64,000 nucleotides of DNA, taken from positions 1-64,000 of the forward strand of contig NZ_NINX01000037.1 in NCBI RefSeq assembly GCF_002188635.1, written 5' to 3'. Within the stretch, counting starts at the first letter, position 1. The number at the start of each line of letters is the position of its first letter. The notes below the pieces were generated by a model, which worked only from the letters and a program-made list of their open reading frames with translations, was not told the DNA's origin and did not search any database. Position numbers and translations under genes: made by a program. Below are positions 42,820 to 52,075 of the stretch, one piece after another. The DNA is from Pigmentiphaga sp. NML030171. Its GTDB lineage: Bacteria > Pseudomonadota > Gammaproteobacteria > Burkholderiales > Burkholderiaceae_B.

Positions 42820-43509
42820 TCATCCGCGCGGCCGCACCAGCTGCCAGGCGCGCCCCAGGTAGGCGATCGAGCCGAATCCGCTCCACACGTGCACCAGCCG
42901 CGTGAACGGGAAGATCGCGAACAACGTCATGCCCAGCACCATGTGCACGTGGTAGATGACGGGCGTGCCCGCCATGGCCTCAGCGGCGCCGCCGCGGAAG
43001 GTCACGATGCGCTGCGCCCACTCGCCCAGGGCGATCATGACCGCGCCGTCCTTGTGCTGCATCGAGGTCAGGATGGACAGGAGCCCCAGCGCCAGGACGA
43101 TCAGTATCCAGACCAGGGTCAGCCAGTCGGAGAAACGCGAGGTCGCCGCGATGCGCGGCTCGGACCAGCGCCGCCAGATCAACAGCAGCAGCCCCGCCAG
43201 GCAGACCAGCCCCAGGATGGCCCCCACGACGATTGCCATCGTCTGCTTGAGCCCGGTGGAAATGCCCATCGCATGGTAGACGGCGGGCGGCGTCAGAAGG
43301 CCGACCAGATGCGTGAAGAACAGCGAGATGATGCCGATGTGGAAAAGATTGCTGCCCCAGCGCAGGGTGCCGCGCTTGAGCAACTGGCTGGAGTCGCTCT
43401 TCCACGTGTACTGCGCGCGCTCGAACCGGGCCAGGCTGCCCAGCAGGAAGATCGCCAGCGCGATGTACGGATAGATCGCGAAGAAGAAGTGGTACAGGTA
43501 GTCACCCAT
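42820..43509 (-). CDS. narI: Respiratory nitrate reductase gamma subunit
   Basis: A 229-residue membrane cytochrome b subunit. Five hydrophobic helices are visible, with FHIGIISLFFTHLVGLL early and YHVHMVLGMTLFAIFPFTRLVHVWS at the end; these carry histidines in the positions expected for the two b hemes. It oxidises quinol and passes electrons to NarH. Its start overlaps the narJ stop by 8 bases, implying coupled translation, and it is followed by the parvulin gene. Confidence 0.95.
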   Translation of the reverse strand: MGDYLYHFFFAIYPYIALAIFLLGSLARFERAQYTWKSDSSQLLKRGTLRWGSNLFHIGIISLFFTHLVGLLTPPAVYHAMGISTGLKQTMAIVVGAILGLVCLAGLLLLIWRRWSEPRIAATSRFSDWLTLVWILIVLALGLLSILTSMQHKDGAVMIALGEWAQRIVTFRGGAAEAMAGTPVIYHVHMVLGMTLFAIFPFTRLVHVWSGFGSIAYLGRAWQLVRPRG

Positions 43510-44170
43510 GGTTTCCTCCCTTGCCCGGTCCGGTCGCCGCGCGCCGCGGGTCGGTTGCGTGGAAGCGCACCGGCTGCGGCTGGCCGTGCGCGCGCAGGAC
43601 CGGTTCGGCCATGCCGGCGCCGGGCCCGAACGTGACCATGCCTTCCTCCATGTCCCCCTCGGGCGGCTCGGGCAGGGCCTGGGGCTGGACGTCGGTCAGG
43701 CGCCGCAGCACGTCGAAGGCCCGGGCGTACGGGCTGCCCGCCGCGTCGAGCTTGTCGCCGATGCGGGCCAGCACGTGGATCGCATCGCCCAGCAGGACCG
43801 CCGCCCGCGGCGCCGGCAACTGGCCCAGGAACTCCAGGAACATCGGCACGTAGTCCGGCAGTTCCCCGGGCCGGGGCTCCAGGCCATGCCGCAGGTATTC
43901 CTCGCGCAGGTTCACCATGGCCTGTCCACGGTCGCGCGATTCGCCGTGGACATGCTCGAACAGGTGCAGCGAGTGGGCCGGGCGCCGGTCGAAGGTCGCC
44001 ACGTACTCCTCCTGCAGCGCGATCAGGTCGGGCTTGCCCTCCATCATCGCGAACAGCGGCGCCAGCGTGGCGGCGTCGGCCGGCGCCAGCGCCGACCGCA
44101 GCTCGGGCAGCGCCGCCACCATCTCGGCGTCGGGATAGGCCAGCAGGGCGGAAAGCACGGTATAGGTCAT
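43502..44170 (-). CDS. narJ: Nitrate reductase molybdenum-cofactor assembly chaperone
   Basis: A 222-residue NarJ/TorD-family chaperone that helps insert the molybdenum cofactor into NarG before membrane attachment. It starts MTYTVLSALLAYPDAEMVAAL and has SLHLFEHVHGESRDRGQAMV, the clearest family signature, and PDYVPMFLEFL. ATG 44170 overlaps the stop of narH (ATGA). The C-terminal tail is low in conservation. The longer open frame upstream only shadows narH. Confidence 0.95.
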   Translation of the reverse strand: MTYTVLSALLAYPDAEMVAALPELRSALAPADAATLAPLFAMMEGKPDLIALQEEYVATFDRRPAHSLHLFEHVHGESRDRGQAMVNLREEYLRHGLEPRPGELPDYVPMFLEFLGQLPAPRAAVLLGDAIHVLARIGDKLDAAGSPYARAFDVLRRLTDVQPQALPEPPEGDMEEGMVTFGPGAGMAEPVLRAHGQPQPVRFHATDPRRAATGPGKGGNHG

Positions 44171-45714
44171 CGGCTGCGCTGCACTTCCATGAACGTCACC
44201 GGCTGCTCCGCGCGGTCGCGCGGCGGCGCGCCGAACAGCGAGGTCTGCGAAACGCCGTTCGAACAGCCGTCGCCGAAGGTGAAGCCGCAGGAGCCCTTCA
44301 GGTCGAAGGCGTTCTCGGCGTACTCGCGATGGGCGGTGGGGATGACGAAGCGATCCTCGTAGTTGGCGATGGCGAGATAGCGGTACATGTCCTCGACCTG
44401 GGCCAGGGTCAGGCCGACCTGGTCCAGGATGTCGCGCCGCTCCTGCAGGTCCACCGTACGGGCCCGCATGAAGGCGCGCATCGCCAGCAGGCGCTCCAGC
44501 GCCAGGGCCACAGGCGCCTCGTCGCCGGCCGTCAGCATGTTGGCCAGATAGCGCAGCGGGATGCGCAGCGACTTCACGTCGGGCAGCTCGCCGAAGGAGC
44601 CGATCTGTCCGCTGTGGGCGGCGGACTGGATGGGCGACAGCGGCGGCACGTACCAGACCATGGGCAGCGTGCGGTACTCCGGGTGCAGCGGAAACGCGAT
44701 CTTCCATTCCACCGCCATCTTGTAGGTCGGGGACACGCGCGCCGCGTCCAGCCACGACTGCGGGACCCCGTCGGCCAGCGCCTGGGCGGCGACGGCCGGG
44801 TCGTGCGGATCCAGGAATACATCCAACTGCGCCTGGTACAGGTCCTTCTCGTGCTCGACCGCCGCCGCCTGCTCGATGCGGTCGGCGTCGTACAGCAGCA
44901 CCCCCAGGTAGCGGATCCGCCCCACGCAGGTTTCCGAACAGACGGTAGGCTGGCCCGCCTCGATGCGCGGATAGCAGAAGATGCACTTCTCCGCCTTGCC
45001 GCTGTGCCAGTTGTAGTAGATCTTCTTGTAGGGGCAGCCCGACACGCACATGCGCCAGCCACGGCACTTGTCCTGATCGACCAGCACCACGCCGTCCTCC
45101 TCGCGCTTGTAGATCGAGCCCGACGGGCAGCTCGCCACGCAGCTGGGATTCAGGCAGTGCTCGCACAGGCGCGGCAGGTACATCATGAAGGTATTCTCGA
45201 ACTGTCCGTAGATCTCTTTCTGGACGTCCTCGAAGTTGTAGTCCTGGGATCGCTTGGAGAACTCCCCGCCCAGGATCTCTTCCCAGTTGGGCCCCCACTC
45301 GATCTTCTCCATGCGCTGCCCGGTGATGAGCGAGCGCGGCCGGGCGGTAGGGGCGGCCTGCTGTTCCGGCGCCGACTGTAGATGGTCGTAGTCGAAGGTG
45401 AACGGTTCGTAGTAGTCGTCGATCTCGGGCAGGTTGGGATTGGCGAAGATGTTCGCCAGCAGCTTGAGCTTGCCGCCCTGGCGCGGCTCTATCCTGCCGT
45501 CCGGGCGGCGCCGCCAGCCGCTGTTCCAGCGCTTCTGGTTCTCCCAGTCCTTGGGAAAGCCGACGCCGGGCTTGGTCTCGACATTGTTGAACCAGGCGTA
45601 TTCCACCCCCTGGCGCGAGGTCCAGACGTTCTTGCAGGTAACCGAACAGGTATGGCAGCCGATGCACTTGTCCAGGTTCAGCACCATCGCGATCTGCGCG
45701 CGGATCTTCATCAT
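44167..45714 (-). CDS. narH: Respiratory nitrate reductase beta subunit
   Basis: A 515-residue iron-sulfur subunit. Cysteine groups are CIGCHTCSVTCKNVW near the N-terminus, CEHCLNPSCVASCPSG, CRGWRMCVSGCPYKKIYY (the Trp in place of Cys marks the 3Fe-4S cluster), and KCIFCYPRIEAGQPTVCSETCVG: together the pattern for three 4Fe-4S and one 3Fe-4S clusters. It carries electrons from NarI to NarG. It ends coupled to narJ and starts 13 bases after narG. Confidence 0.97.
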   Translation of the reverse strand: MMKIRAQIAMVLNLDKCIGCHTCSVTCKNVWTSRQGVEYAWFNNVETKPGVGFPKDWENQKRWNSGWRRRPDGRIEPRQGGKLKLLANIFANPNLPEIDDYYEPFTFDYDHLQSAPEQQAAPTARPRSLITGQRMEKIEWGPNWEEILGGEFSKRSQDYNFEDVQKEIYGQFENTFMMYLPRLCEHCLNPSCVASCPSGSIYKREEDGVVLVDQDKCRGWRMCVSGCPYKKIYYNWHSGKAEKCIFCYPRIEAGQPTVCSETCVGRIRYLGVLLYDADRIEQAAAVEHEKDLYQAQLDVFLDPHDPAVAAQALADGVPQSWLDAARVSPTYKMAVEWKIAFPLHPEYRTLPMVWYVPPLSPIQSAAHSGQIGSFGELPDVKSLRIPLRYLANMLTAGDEAPVALALERLLAMRAFMRARTVDLQERRDILDQVGLTLAQVEDMYRYLAIANYEDRFVIPTAHREYAENAFDLKGSCGFTFGDGCSNGVSQTSLFGAPPRDRAEQPVTFMEVQRSR

Positions 45715-45727
45715 CGTCTCCCGATTT

Positions 45728-48700
45728 CTAGCGGGTTGCCTGGGACACGGCCGGCGTGTCGAGCCAATCGACCTTGGCCATCCTGCGGACGATCACGAAC
45801 TCGTCGCGGTTCGAACCCACCGTGCCGTAGTAGTTCAGGCCGTACGAAAGATGGGCGTACCCGCCTATCATGTGCGTGGGCTTGAGCACGATCCGCGTCA
45901 CCGAGTTGTGGATGCCGCCGCGGGTGCCGGTGATTTCCGACCCCGGCGTGTTCACGATCTTCTCCTGGGCGTGGTACATCATCGTCATCCCCTGCGGCAC
46001 GCGCTGGCTGACCACCGCGCGCGCCACCAGCGCGCCGTTGACGTTGTACGCCTCGATCCAGTCGTTGTCGGCGATGCCGGCCTTCGCCGCGTCGATCTCG
46101 GACATCCAGAGGATGGGGCCGCCCCGCGACAGCGTCAGCATGAGCAGGTTGTCGGTATAGGTCGAATGGATGCCCCATTTCTGGTGCGGAGTCAGGAAGT
46201 TCAGCACCAGTTGCGGATTGCCGTTGTCACGCGGGGCCTCCAGCATGGGCCGGATGGAGCCGGTATCCACGGGCGGCCGGTAGGTGCACATGGCTTCGCC
46301 GAAGGCGCGCATCCACGCATGGTCCTGGTAGAGCTGCTGCCGGCCCGTCAGGGTGCGCCAGGGTATGAGTTCGTGCACGTTGGTGTAGCCGGCGTTGTAG
46401 CTCACGTGCTCGGACTCCACGCCCGACCACGTCGGCGACGAGATGATCTTGCGCGGCTGCGCCTGGATGTCGCGATAGCGGATCTTCTCGTGCTCGCGCG
46501 GGGCCGCCAGGTGGGTGTGGTCGCGCCCCGTGACGGCCGACAGCGCCTCCCAGGCCTTGACGGCCACGTGGCCATTGGTCTCCGGGGCCAGGGTCAGGAT
46601 GGCCTCGGCCGCGTCGATGTCCGTGTCCAGGCGCGGCAGGCCGTGGCTGGGGCCGCTTTCGTCCACCGCGTAGTTCAGCTGCGCGAGCAGGTCGCACTCG
46701 CTGTCCGCGCTCCACGAGATGCCCTTGCCGCCCACGCCGAGCTTGCGCGTCAGCGGGCCGAGCGAGGTGAACTGGCGGTACAGCTCGGGATAGTTGCGCT
46801 CGACCACGGTCATCGACGGCATGGTCTTGCCCGGCACGGGCTCGGTCTCGCCACGCTTCCAGTCGCGCACGCCATAGGGGTCGCCCAGCTCTCCCGGCGT
46901 GTCATGCTGCAGCGGCGTCAGCACCAGGTCCTGCGCGGCCGGCAGCTCGTCCCGCGCGATGCGCGAGAAGGCCGCGGCGATGCCCTTGTAGATCTCCCAG
47001 TCGCTGCGCGACTCCCAGACCGGATCCACCGCCGCCGACAGCGGGTGGATGAAGGGATGCATGTCCGAGGTGTTCAGATCGTTCTTCTCGTACCAGGTGG
47101 CGGTGGGCAGCACCACGTCGGAATACATGCAGGTGGTGGACATGCGGAAGTCCAGCGTGACCAGCAGGTCGAGCTTGCCCTGAGGCGCCTCGTCGCGCCA
47201 GGCGACTTCGTCGGGCTTCTGCTGGCCGGTCTCGCCCAGGTCCTTGCCCTGTACCCCGTGTCGCGCGCCCAGCAGGTGCTTGAGGAAATACTCGTGGCCC
47301 TTGCCCGAGGACCCCAGCAGGTTGGAGCGCCAGACGAACATGTTGCGCGGGAAGTTGTCGGGATGATCGGGGTCCTCGCAGGACATCTTCAAGCGCCCCT
47401 CGCGCAGCGCCTGCACCACGTAGGCCGCCGGCTCCTGCCCGGCCGCGCGCGCGGCCCGGACGACCTCGAGCGGATTGGTCTGCAACTGCGGCGCGGACGG
47501 CAGCCAGCCCATGCGTTCGGCGCGCACGTTGAAGTCGATCATGGTGCCCTGGAACTGCGCCGCGTCGGCCAGCGGCGACAGGAGATCCTGCACCTTCAGC
47601 TTCTCGTAGCGCCACTGGTCGGTGTGCGCGTAGAAGAACGAGGTGCCGTTCATGTGCCGCGGCGGGCGGGCCCAATCCAGCCCGAAGGCAACGGTGGTCC
47701 AGCCCGTCTGCGGCCGCAGCTTCTCCTGCCCGACGTAGTGGCACCAGCCCCCGCCCGACTTGCCCACGCAGCCGCACATCACCACCAGGTTGATGATGCC
47801 GCGATAAGCCATGTCCATGTGGTACCAGTGGTTCAGGCCCGCGCCCAGGATCACCATGGACCGACCCTGCGTCTTGTCGGCGTTGTCGGCGAACTGGCGC
47901 GCGACCGTGACGACGTCGTCGCGCCGCACGCCGGTGATGCGCTCTTGCCAGGCCGGCGTGCCGGGCACGTCGTCATCGTAGGACGCCGCCACGTTGCCGC
48001 CGCCCAGGCCGCAGTCCAGCCCGTAGTTGGCAATCAGCAGGTCGTATACCGTCACCACCAGCGCCTCGCCCTCGCGGGTGGCCACCCGCCGCGCCGCCAT
48101 GTTGCGCACCAGGACCTCGTCGTGGTCGGTGCCCTGGAAATAGTCGTGCTGGGCTCCGCCGAAATAGGGAAAGGCCACCGGCACCACGTCGTCGTGGTTG
48201 CCGACCAGCGACAATCGAAGGCTGACATCGCCGCCCGAGGCGTCGCGGGACTCCAGGTTCCACTTGCCCTGGTCGCCCCCTTCCTTCTGGCCCCAGCGGA
48301 AGCCCACCGAGCCCAGCGGCGCGACCAGCCGCCCCGAGTGCTCGTCGATGGCGACCGTCTTCCAGTCCGGATGATTGGTTTGGTCCAGCGCGCCGGGCAG
48401 GTCCGCCGCCCGCAGGAAGCGCCCGGCCACGTAGCGATCGCCGTGGCGCTCCAGGCAGACCAGGAAAGGCATGTCGGAATACCGGCGGCAGTACTCGCGG
48501 AAATACTCGCTCTTGCCGCCCAGGTGGTATTCCTTGAGGATGACGTGCCCCATCGCCAACGCCAGCGCGGCGTCGGTTCCCTGCTTGGGATGCAGCCAGA
48601 TGTCGCCGAACTTCGAGCCTTCCGCGTAGTCCGGGAAGATCGACACGATCTTGGCGCCGCGGTAGCGTGCCTCGACCATGAAGTGAGCATCGGGCGTGCG

Positions 48701-49477
48701 CGTCTGCGGCACGTTCGAGCCCCACATCATGATGAAGCTGGCGTTGAACCAGTCCGCGGATTCGGCCACGTCGGTCTGCTCGCCCCAGGTCTGCGGACTG
48801 GATGGCGGCAGGTCGCAATACCAGTCGTAGAAGCTCAGAATGGTGCCGCCCAGCAGCGAGAGATAACGGCTGCCGGCCGCGAAGGACACCATGGACATCG
48901 CGGGGATGGGCGAGAACCCGACCACCCGGTCGGGGCCGTAGCGCTTGACGGTATACGCGTTGGCGGCGGCCACCAGTTCGTTGGCCTCGTCCCAGGTCGT
49001 GCGCACGAACCCGCCCATGCCGCGCATGGACTTGTACTCCGCCGCCAGCGCGGGCGTGGTGCAGATGTGTTCCCAGGCCTGCATCGGCGCCATGGTCTTG
49101 CGCGCCTCGCGCCACATGCGGGCCAGGCGGCCGCGCAGCATGGGGTACTTCAGGCGGTTGGCGCTGTACAGATACCAGGAGTACGACGCGCCGCGCGAAC
49201 AGCCGCGCGGTTCATGATTGGGCATGTCCGGCCGCGTGCGCGGATAGTCGGTCTGCTGCGTTTCCCAGGTAACGATGCCGCCCTTGACGTAGATCTTCCA
49301 CGAACAGGAGCCGGTGCAGTTCACTCCGTGGGTCGAGCGCACGATCTTGTCGTGCTGCCAGCGGTCCCGGTAGGCGTTCTCCCAGGACCGGTCCTCCTGG
49401 ACGACGGCGCCGTGGCCGCCGGAGAACGATTGCTTGACCCGGCTGAAATACTTGAGGCGATCGATCAGGTAACTCAC
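45728..49477 (-). CDS. narG: Respiratory nitrate reductase alpha subunit, Mo-bisMGD
   Basis: A 1249-residue catalytic subunit, the same size as E. coli NarG. The FS0 cluster motif uses His50, Cys54 and Cys58 (STHGVNCTGSCSW) and a further Cys in EPRGCSRGAS. The Mo-ligand Asp is in WYCDLPPSSPQTWGEQTD. The start is GTG 49477, placing GGAGG 7 bases upstream and giving the family start SYLIDRLKYF; the ATG at 49531 would add 18 unconserved residues. First gene of narGHJI-ppiC-narK; reduces nitrate to nitrite at the inner face of the membrane under oxygen limitation. The upstream region 49478-49643 contains TTGACTATC near 49607, which resembles half of an FNR site, but no full match is evident. No narXL genes are in the window. 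Confidence 0.97.
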   Translation of the reverse strand: MSYLIDRLKYFSRVKQSFSGGHGAVVQEDRSWENAYRDRWQHDKIVRSTHGVNCTGSCSWKIYVKGGIVTWETQQTDYPRTRPDMPNHEPRGCSRGASYSWYLYSANRLKYPMLRGRLARMWREARKTMAPMQAWEHICTTPALAAEYKSMRGMGGFVRTTWDEANELVAAANAYTVKRYGPDRVVGFSPIPAMSMVSFAAGSRYLSLLGGTILSFYDWYCDLPPSSPQTWGEQTDVAESADWFNASFIMMWGSNVPQTRTPDAHFMVEARYRGAKIVSIFPDYAEGSKFGDIWLHPKQGTDAALALAMGHVILKEYHLGGKSEYFREYCRRYSDMPFLVCLERHGDRYVAGRFLRAADLPGALDQTNHPDWKTVAIDEHSGRLVAPLGSVGFRWGQKEGGDQGKWNLESRDASGGDVSLRLSLVGNHDDVVPVAFPYFGGAQHDYFQGTDHDEVLVRNMAARRVATREGEALVVTVYDLLIANYGLDCGLGGGNVAASYDDDVPGTPAWQERITGVRRDDVVTVARQFADNADKTQGRSMVILGAGLNHWYHMDMAYRGIINLVVMCGCVGKSGGGWCHYVGQEKLRPQTGWTTVAFGLDWARPPRHMNGTSFFYAHTDQWRYEKLKVQDLLSPLADAAQFQGTMIDFNVRAERMGWLPSAPQLQTNPLEVVRAARAAGQEPAAYVVQALREGRLKMSCEDPDHPDNFPRNMFVWRSNLLGSSGKGHEYFLKHLLGARHGVQGKDLGETGQQKPDEVAWRDEAPQGKLDLLVTLDFRMSTTCMYSDVVLPTATWYEKNDLNTSDMHPFIHPLSAAVDPVWESRSDWEIYKGIAAAFSRIARDELPAAQDLVLTPLQHDTPGELGDPYGVRDWKRGETEPVPGKTMPSMTVVERNYPELYRQFTSLGPLTRKLGVGGKGISWSADSECDLLAQLNYAVDESGPSHGLPRLDTDIDAAEAILTLAPETNGHVAVKAWEALSAVTGRDHTHLAAPREHEKIRYRDIQAQPRKIISSPTWSGVESEHVSYNAGYTNVHELIPWRTLTGRQQLYQDHAWMRAFGEAMCTYRPPVDTGSIRPMLEAPRDNGNPQLVLNFLTPHQKWGIHSTYTDNLLMLTLSRGGPILWMSEIDAAKAGIADNDWIEAYNVNGALVARAVVSQRVPQGMTMMYHAQEKIVNTPGSEITGTRGGIHNSVTRIVLKPTHMIGGYAHLSYGLNYYGTVGSNRDEFVIVRRMAKVDWLDTPAVSQATR

Positions 49478-49643
49478 CGCGGTACCTCCAGACGTCGTCG
49501 ACGGCCATGGGCCGGCTGGGCGGAACGGCAAGGCGGAAAGAGCAGGGGTGCGATGAAGGCCGCCCGACCGGTCGTGCGGGCCTACGTTAACAAGTGTTTC
49601 GATCGATAGTCAACGACATGCGGATGTCAGCCGGCCGGGCCGC

Positions 49644-50810
49644 TCAAGCCATCCGGCACTCCTGCGCGAAGGAGTCGCGGCTGCGTTCGAAGATGACGCC
49701 CTTGCTGGAAAGCGCCGCCTTCCCGTCCGCCCCCTTGACCACGTCCACCCGGTAGAACGGCGAGATCGGGAACTGGTTGGTGTTGAACGCGAAGTACCCG
49801 CGCACCGACTGGAAGTCCGCCGCCTTCAACGCCGCTCGGAACGCCGCCTTGTCCTCGACATTGCCACCGGTGCGGCGCAGCGCCGAGGCGATCAGGCGCG
49901 CGGCATCGTAGGACTGGGCCGCATACAGAGAAGGCTCGCGGCCGTACTTCTTGCGGAAGGCGCCGGCGAACTCGCGGTTCGCGGCATTGTCCAGATCCGG
50001 CGCGTAGGGCGAACTCGTGACCGCGCCCAGCGCCAGGTCGCCCAGGGCCGGCAGCGTGGAGCCATCGATGGTCGAGACCGAGATCATCGGGATCTTCGTC
50101 ATCAGGCCGGCCTGCTGGTACTGCTTGGTGAAGTTCACGCCCATGCCGCCCGGGTAGAACGTATAGACCGCATCCGGCTTGGCCGCGGCCAGGTTGGAGA
50201 TCTCCACCGAATAGTCCGGCTGGTTCACCCGGCTGAAGGCCTCGCCCAGGATCTCGCCCTTGTAGGTGCGCCTGAACCCTTCCATGGCGTCCTTGCCCGC
50301 CTGGTAGTTGGGCGCCAGCAGATAGACCCGCTTGAAGCCCATGCGGTTGACCAGTTCGCCGGCCGCTTCGTGCAACTGGTCGTTGTTCCACGACGTGGAG
50401 AAGAAAAAGGGCGAACAGCCCTTCCCCGTGATCGGCGTCGGGCCGGCGTTGGAGCCGACCAGGAAGACCTTCCCTGACGTGATGGGCCGATGCACGGCCA
50501 TCATGACGTTCGAGAACACGATGCCGGTCACGATGGGGACCTGGTCCCGCACCAGCAGCTGGCGCGCGATCTGCACGCCCTTCTCCGGCTTCATCTCGTC
50601 GTCCTCGCGCAGGACCTTGATCTCGACGCCGCCCAGCCGGCCGTTCTCCTGGTCCACGGCCAGCATGAAGCCGTCGTACTGGTCGGCGCCCAGCGCCGCG
50701 CCCGGGCCCGAGAAGGTCGACAGGAAACCGATCTTCACCGGCGCCGCGGCGGCTGCGCCGCAGGCGAACAGCGCGGCCAGAACGAGGGATCGCGATACGT
50801 GCATGGTCAT
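49644..50810 (-). CDS. Branched-chain amino acid/aromatic ABC transporter periplasmic binding protein
   Basis: A 388-residue LivK-type binding protein with signal MTMHVSRSLVLAALFACGAA and mature start APVKIGFLSTFSGPGAALGAD. It shares long blocks with the protein at 37442 (APNYQAGKD, QSYDAARL, SVRGYFAFNTNQFPI), so the two are paralogues. ATG 50810 overlaps the stop of the Rieske gene as ATGA and has AGGAG 7 bases upstream; an ATG at 50804 has an equally placed AGGAG. No ABC permease or ATPase lies in the window. Its role is probably to capture the aromatic acid used by the Rieske enzyme. Confidence 0.9.
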   Translation of the reverse strand: MTMHVSRSLVLAALFACGAAAAAPVKIGFLSTFSGPGAALGADQYDGFMLAVDQENGRLGGVEIKVLREDDEMKPEKGVQIARQLLVRDQVPIVTGIVFSNVMMAVHRPITSGKVFLVGSNAGPTPITGKGCSPFFFSTSWNNDQLHEAAGELVNRMGFKRVYLLAPNYQAGKDAMEGFRRTYKGEILGEAFSRVNQPDYSVEISNLAAAKPDAVYTFYPGGMGVNFTKQYQQAGLMTKIPMISVSTIDGSTLPALGDLALGAVTSSPYAPDLDNAANREFAGAFRKKYGREPSLYAAQSYDAARLIASALRRTGGNVEDKAAFRAALKAADFQSVRGYFAFNTNQFPISPFYRVDVVKGADGKAALSSKGVIFERSRDSFAQECRMA

Positions 50811-51868
50811 GCTCCTGCTCCTGGGGGGTGGCCGGCTTCGGCCTGGGTTTCCGCCGCGATCATCCGCTTGACCGCGCGCCGCATGTGGATACGGGCCGCG
50901 TCCGAGACGATGTCGATCAGGCCCTGTTCGCCGCGGTCGGTCAACATGGCCTGCTGGGCCTCGACGATGGCCTTGTCTTCGCGGAACGCCGTGTCGATCT
51001 CGTGGAACAGCGCATTGGTCGCGGTGGGGTCGTCCTGGCGATAACCGTTGGCCGCCGACCAGAAATAGAAGCAGGTAGTCTCGGTTTCCGGCGTCAGCCC
51101 GTGGAAGATGCGCAGCGAAAAACCCGGCTGGTTGCGGTTTTCCACCGCGCCCTTGCCGCTGTCTATGCCGCCGGTCCACTGCAGCACCGTGCCAGGGGCG
51201 ATGTACTGGAACTCCATCCACCGATCGATGCGATCGGCCAGGGACACCGCCTTGGTGTAGGTAGGAGGCGGTGCGGAGTCCATCAGCCAGCGGATGAAGT
51301 GCAGGCCGTCGTCAGTGGGTGTGACGGTCATCCTGGCCTCGACGTGCGCCTTCGGATTGCCGCCGATGGTGTTCTTGTGGACGAAGGCCAGGTGGGTCAG
51401 GTCCATCAGGTTGTCCACCAGCAGCATGGAGCTGGCCTTGACGTGATAGACCTGGCACTTGTGCGGCCAGGCGGCGTGATCGTTGTGGAAGGGGTAGGAG
51501 ACGATGCGGGCGGGATCGGCCTGCTCCGGCTCGCCCAGCCATATCCACACGAGCTCGTCCTGCTCGACCACCGGGAACGACTGCACCCTGGCCTTGGGCG
51601 GGATCGAGGCCTGGCCGGGAATGCGGACACAGGCGCCCGCCGCGTCGAACACCATGCCGTGATAGCCGCACTCCAGGCCCTCCGGCACGACTTGGCCGAA
51701 CCGCAGGGGCGTGCCACGGTGGCAGCACCGGTCGAGCAAGGCAGCCACCTTGCCCGTGCCCGGATCCCGGAACAGCACGACGGGAACACCGCACAGGGTG
51801 CGGGGGAAGGGCGCGGCCTCCACCTCGCTCGCCCAGGCGGCAACGTACCAGGCATTCTTGACGAACAT
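50807..51868 (-). CDS. Rieske non-heme iron oxygenase, VanA-like
   Basis: A 353-residue oxygenase subunit. The start MFVKNAWYVAAWASEVE is typical of VanA-type demethylases. Rieske motifs are DRCCHRGTPLRFG and ECGYHGMVFD, and the iron site is DNLMDLTHLAFVHK (Asp, His, His). AGGAGG lies 5 bases upstream of the ATG at 51868. It is first in an operon with the binding protein that follows, and divergent from a GntR regulator. A reductase partner is not present in the window. Confidence 0.92.
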   Translation of the reverse strand: MFVKNAWYVAAWASEVEAAPFPRTLCGVPVVLFRDPGTGKVAALLDRCCHRGTPLRFGQVVPEGLECGYHGMVFDAAGACVRIPGQASIPPKARVQSFPVVEQDELVWIWLGEPEQADPARIVSYPFHNDHAAWPHKCQVYHVKASSMLLVDNLMDLTHLAFVHKNTIGGNPKAHVEARMTVTPTDDGLHFIRWLMDSAPPPTYTKAVSLADRIDRWMEFQYIAPGTVLQWTGGIDSGKGAVENRNQPGFSLRIFHGLTPETETTCFYFWSAANGYRQDDPTATNALFHEIDTAFREDKAIVEAQQAMLTDRGEQGLIDIVSDAARIHMRRAVKRMIAAETQAEAGHPPGAGA

Positions 51869-51935
51869 TTCGCCTCCTTTGGCGGACGATGAGGAAACTT
51901 TTTTACGGAATCATGTTCTTTATTTTCCAATCAGC

Positions 51936-52008
51936 GTATACGTAAAATTTGAATAAGACAATTTTTTGCTTATTTATTACGCATAAACCCCTATTTTTGT
52001 ATACGTAA
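51936..52008. promoter_or_regulatory. Repeated GTATACGTAA boxes between Rieske and GntR genes
   Basis: GTATACGTAA occurs at 51936-51945 and again at 51999-52008, 63 bases apart, on the same strand. The second lies within GTATACGTAACGTATCC. The palindromic TATACGTA core resembles GntR/FCD-type operators. The region is AT-rich and lies between divergent genes. Confidence 0.55.
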
Positions 52009-52075
52009 CGTATCCGAAGAATGAGGAACGAAGGTTCTGGACCATAATTGCCGCTTCCCTGCCTCCCGCTCTCAC

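Noticed and set aside
43502-45667. A 721-residue frame suggesting a NarJ fusion
   Set aside because: It runs through narH in the wrong frame; NarJ begins at ATG 44170 overlapping the narH stop.
49580-49643. TTGAC-TATC-GATCG upstream of narG as an FNR/Anr box
   Set aside because: Only the first half resembles TTGAT; the second half does not match ATCAA at the required spacing, so an FNR site is not claimed.
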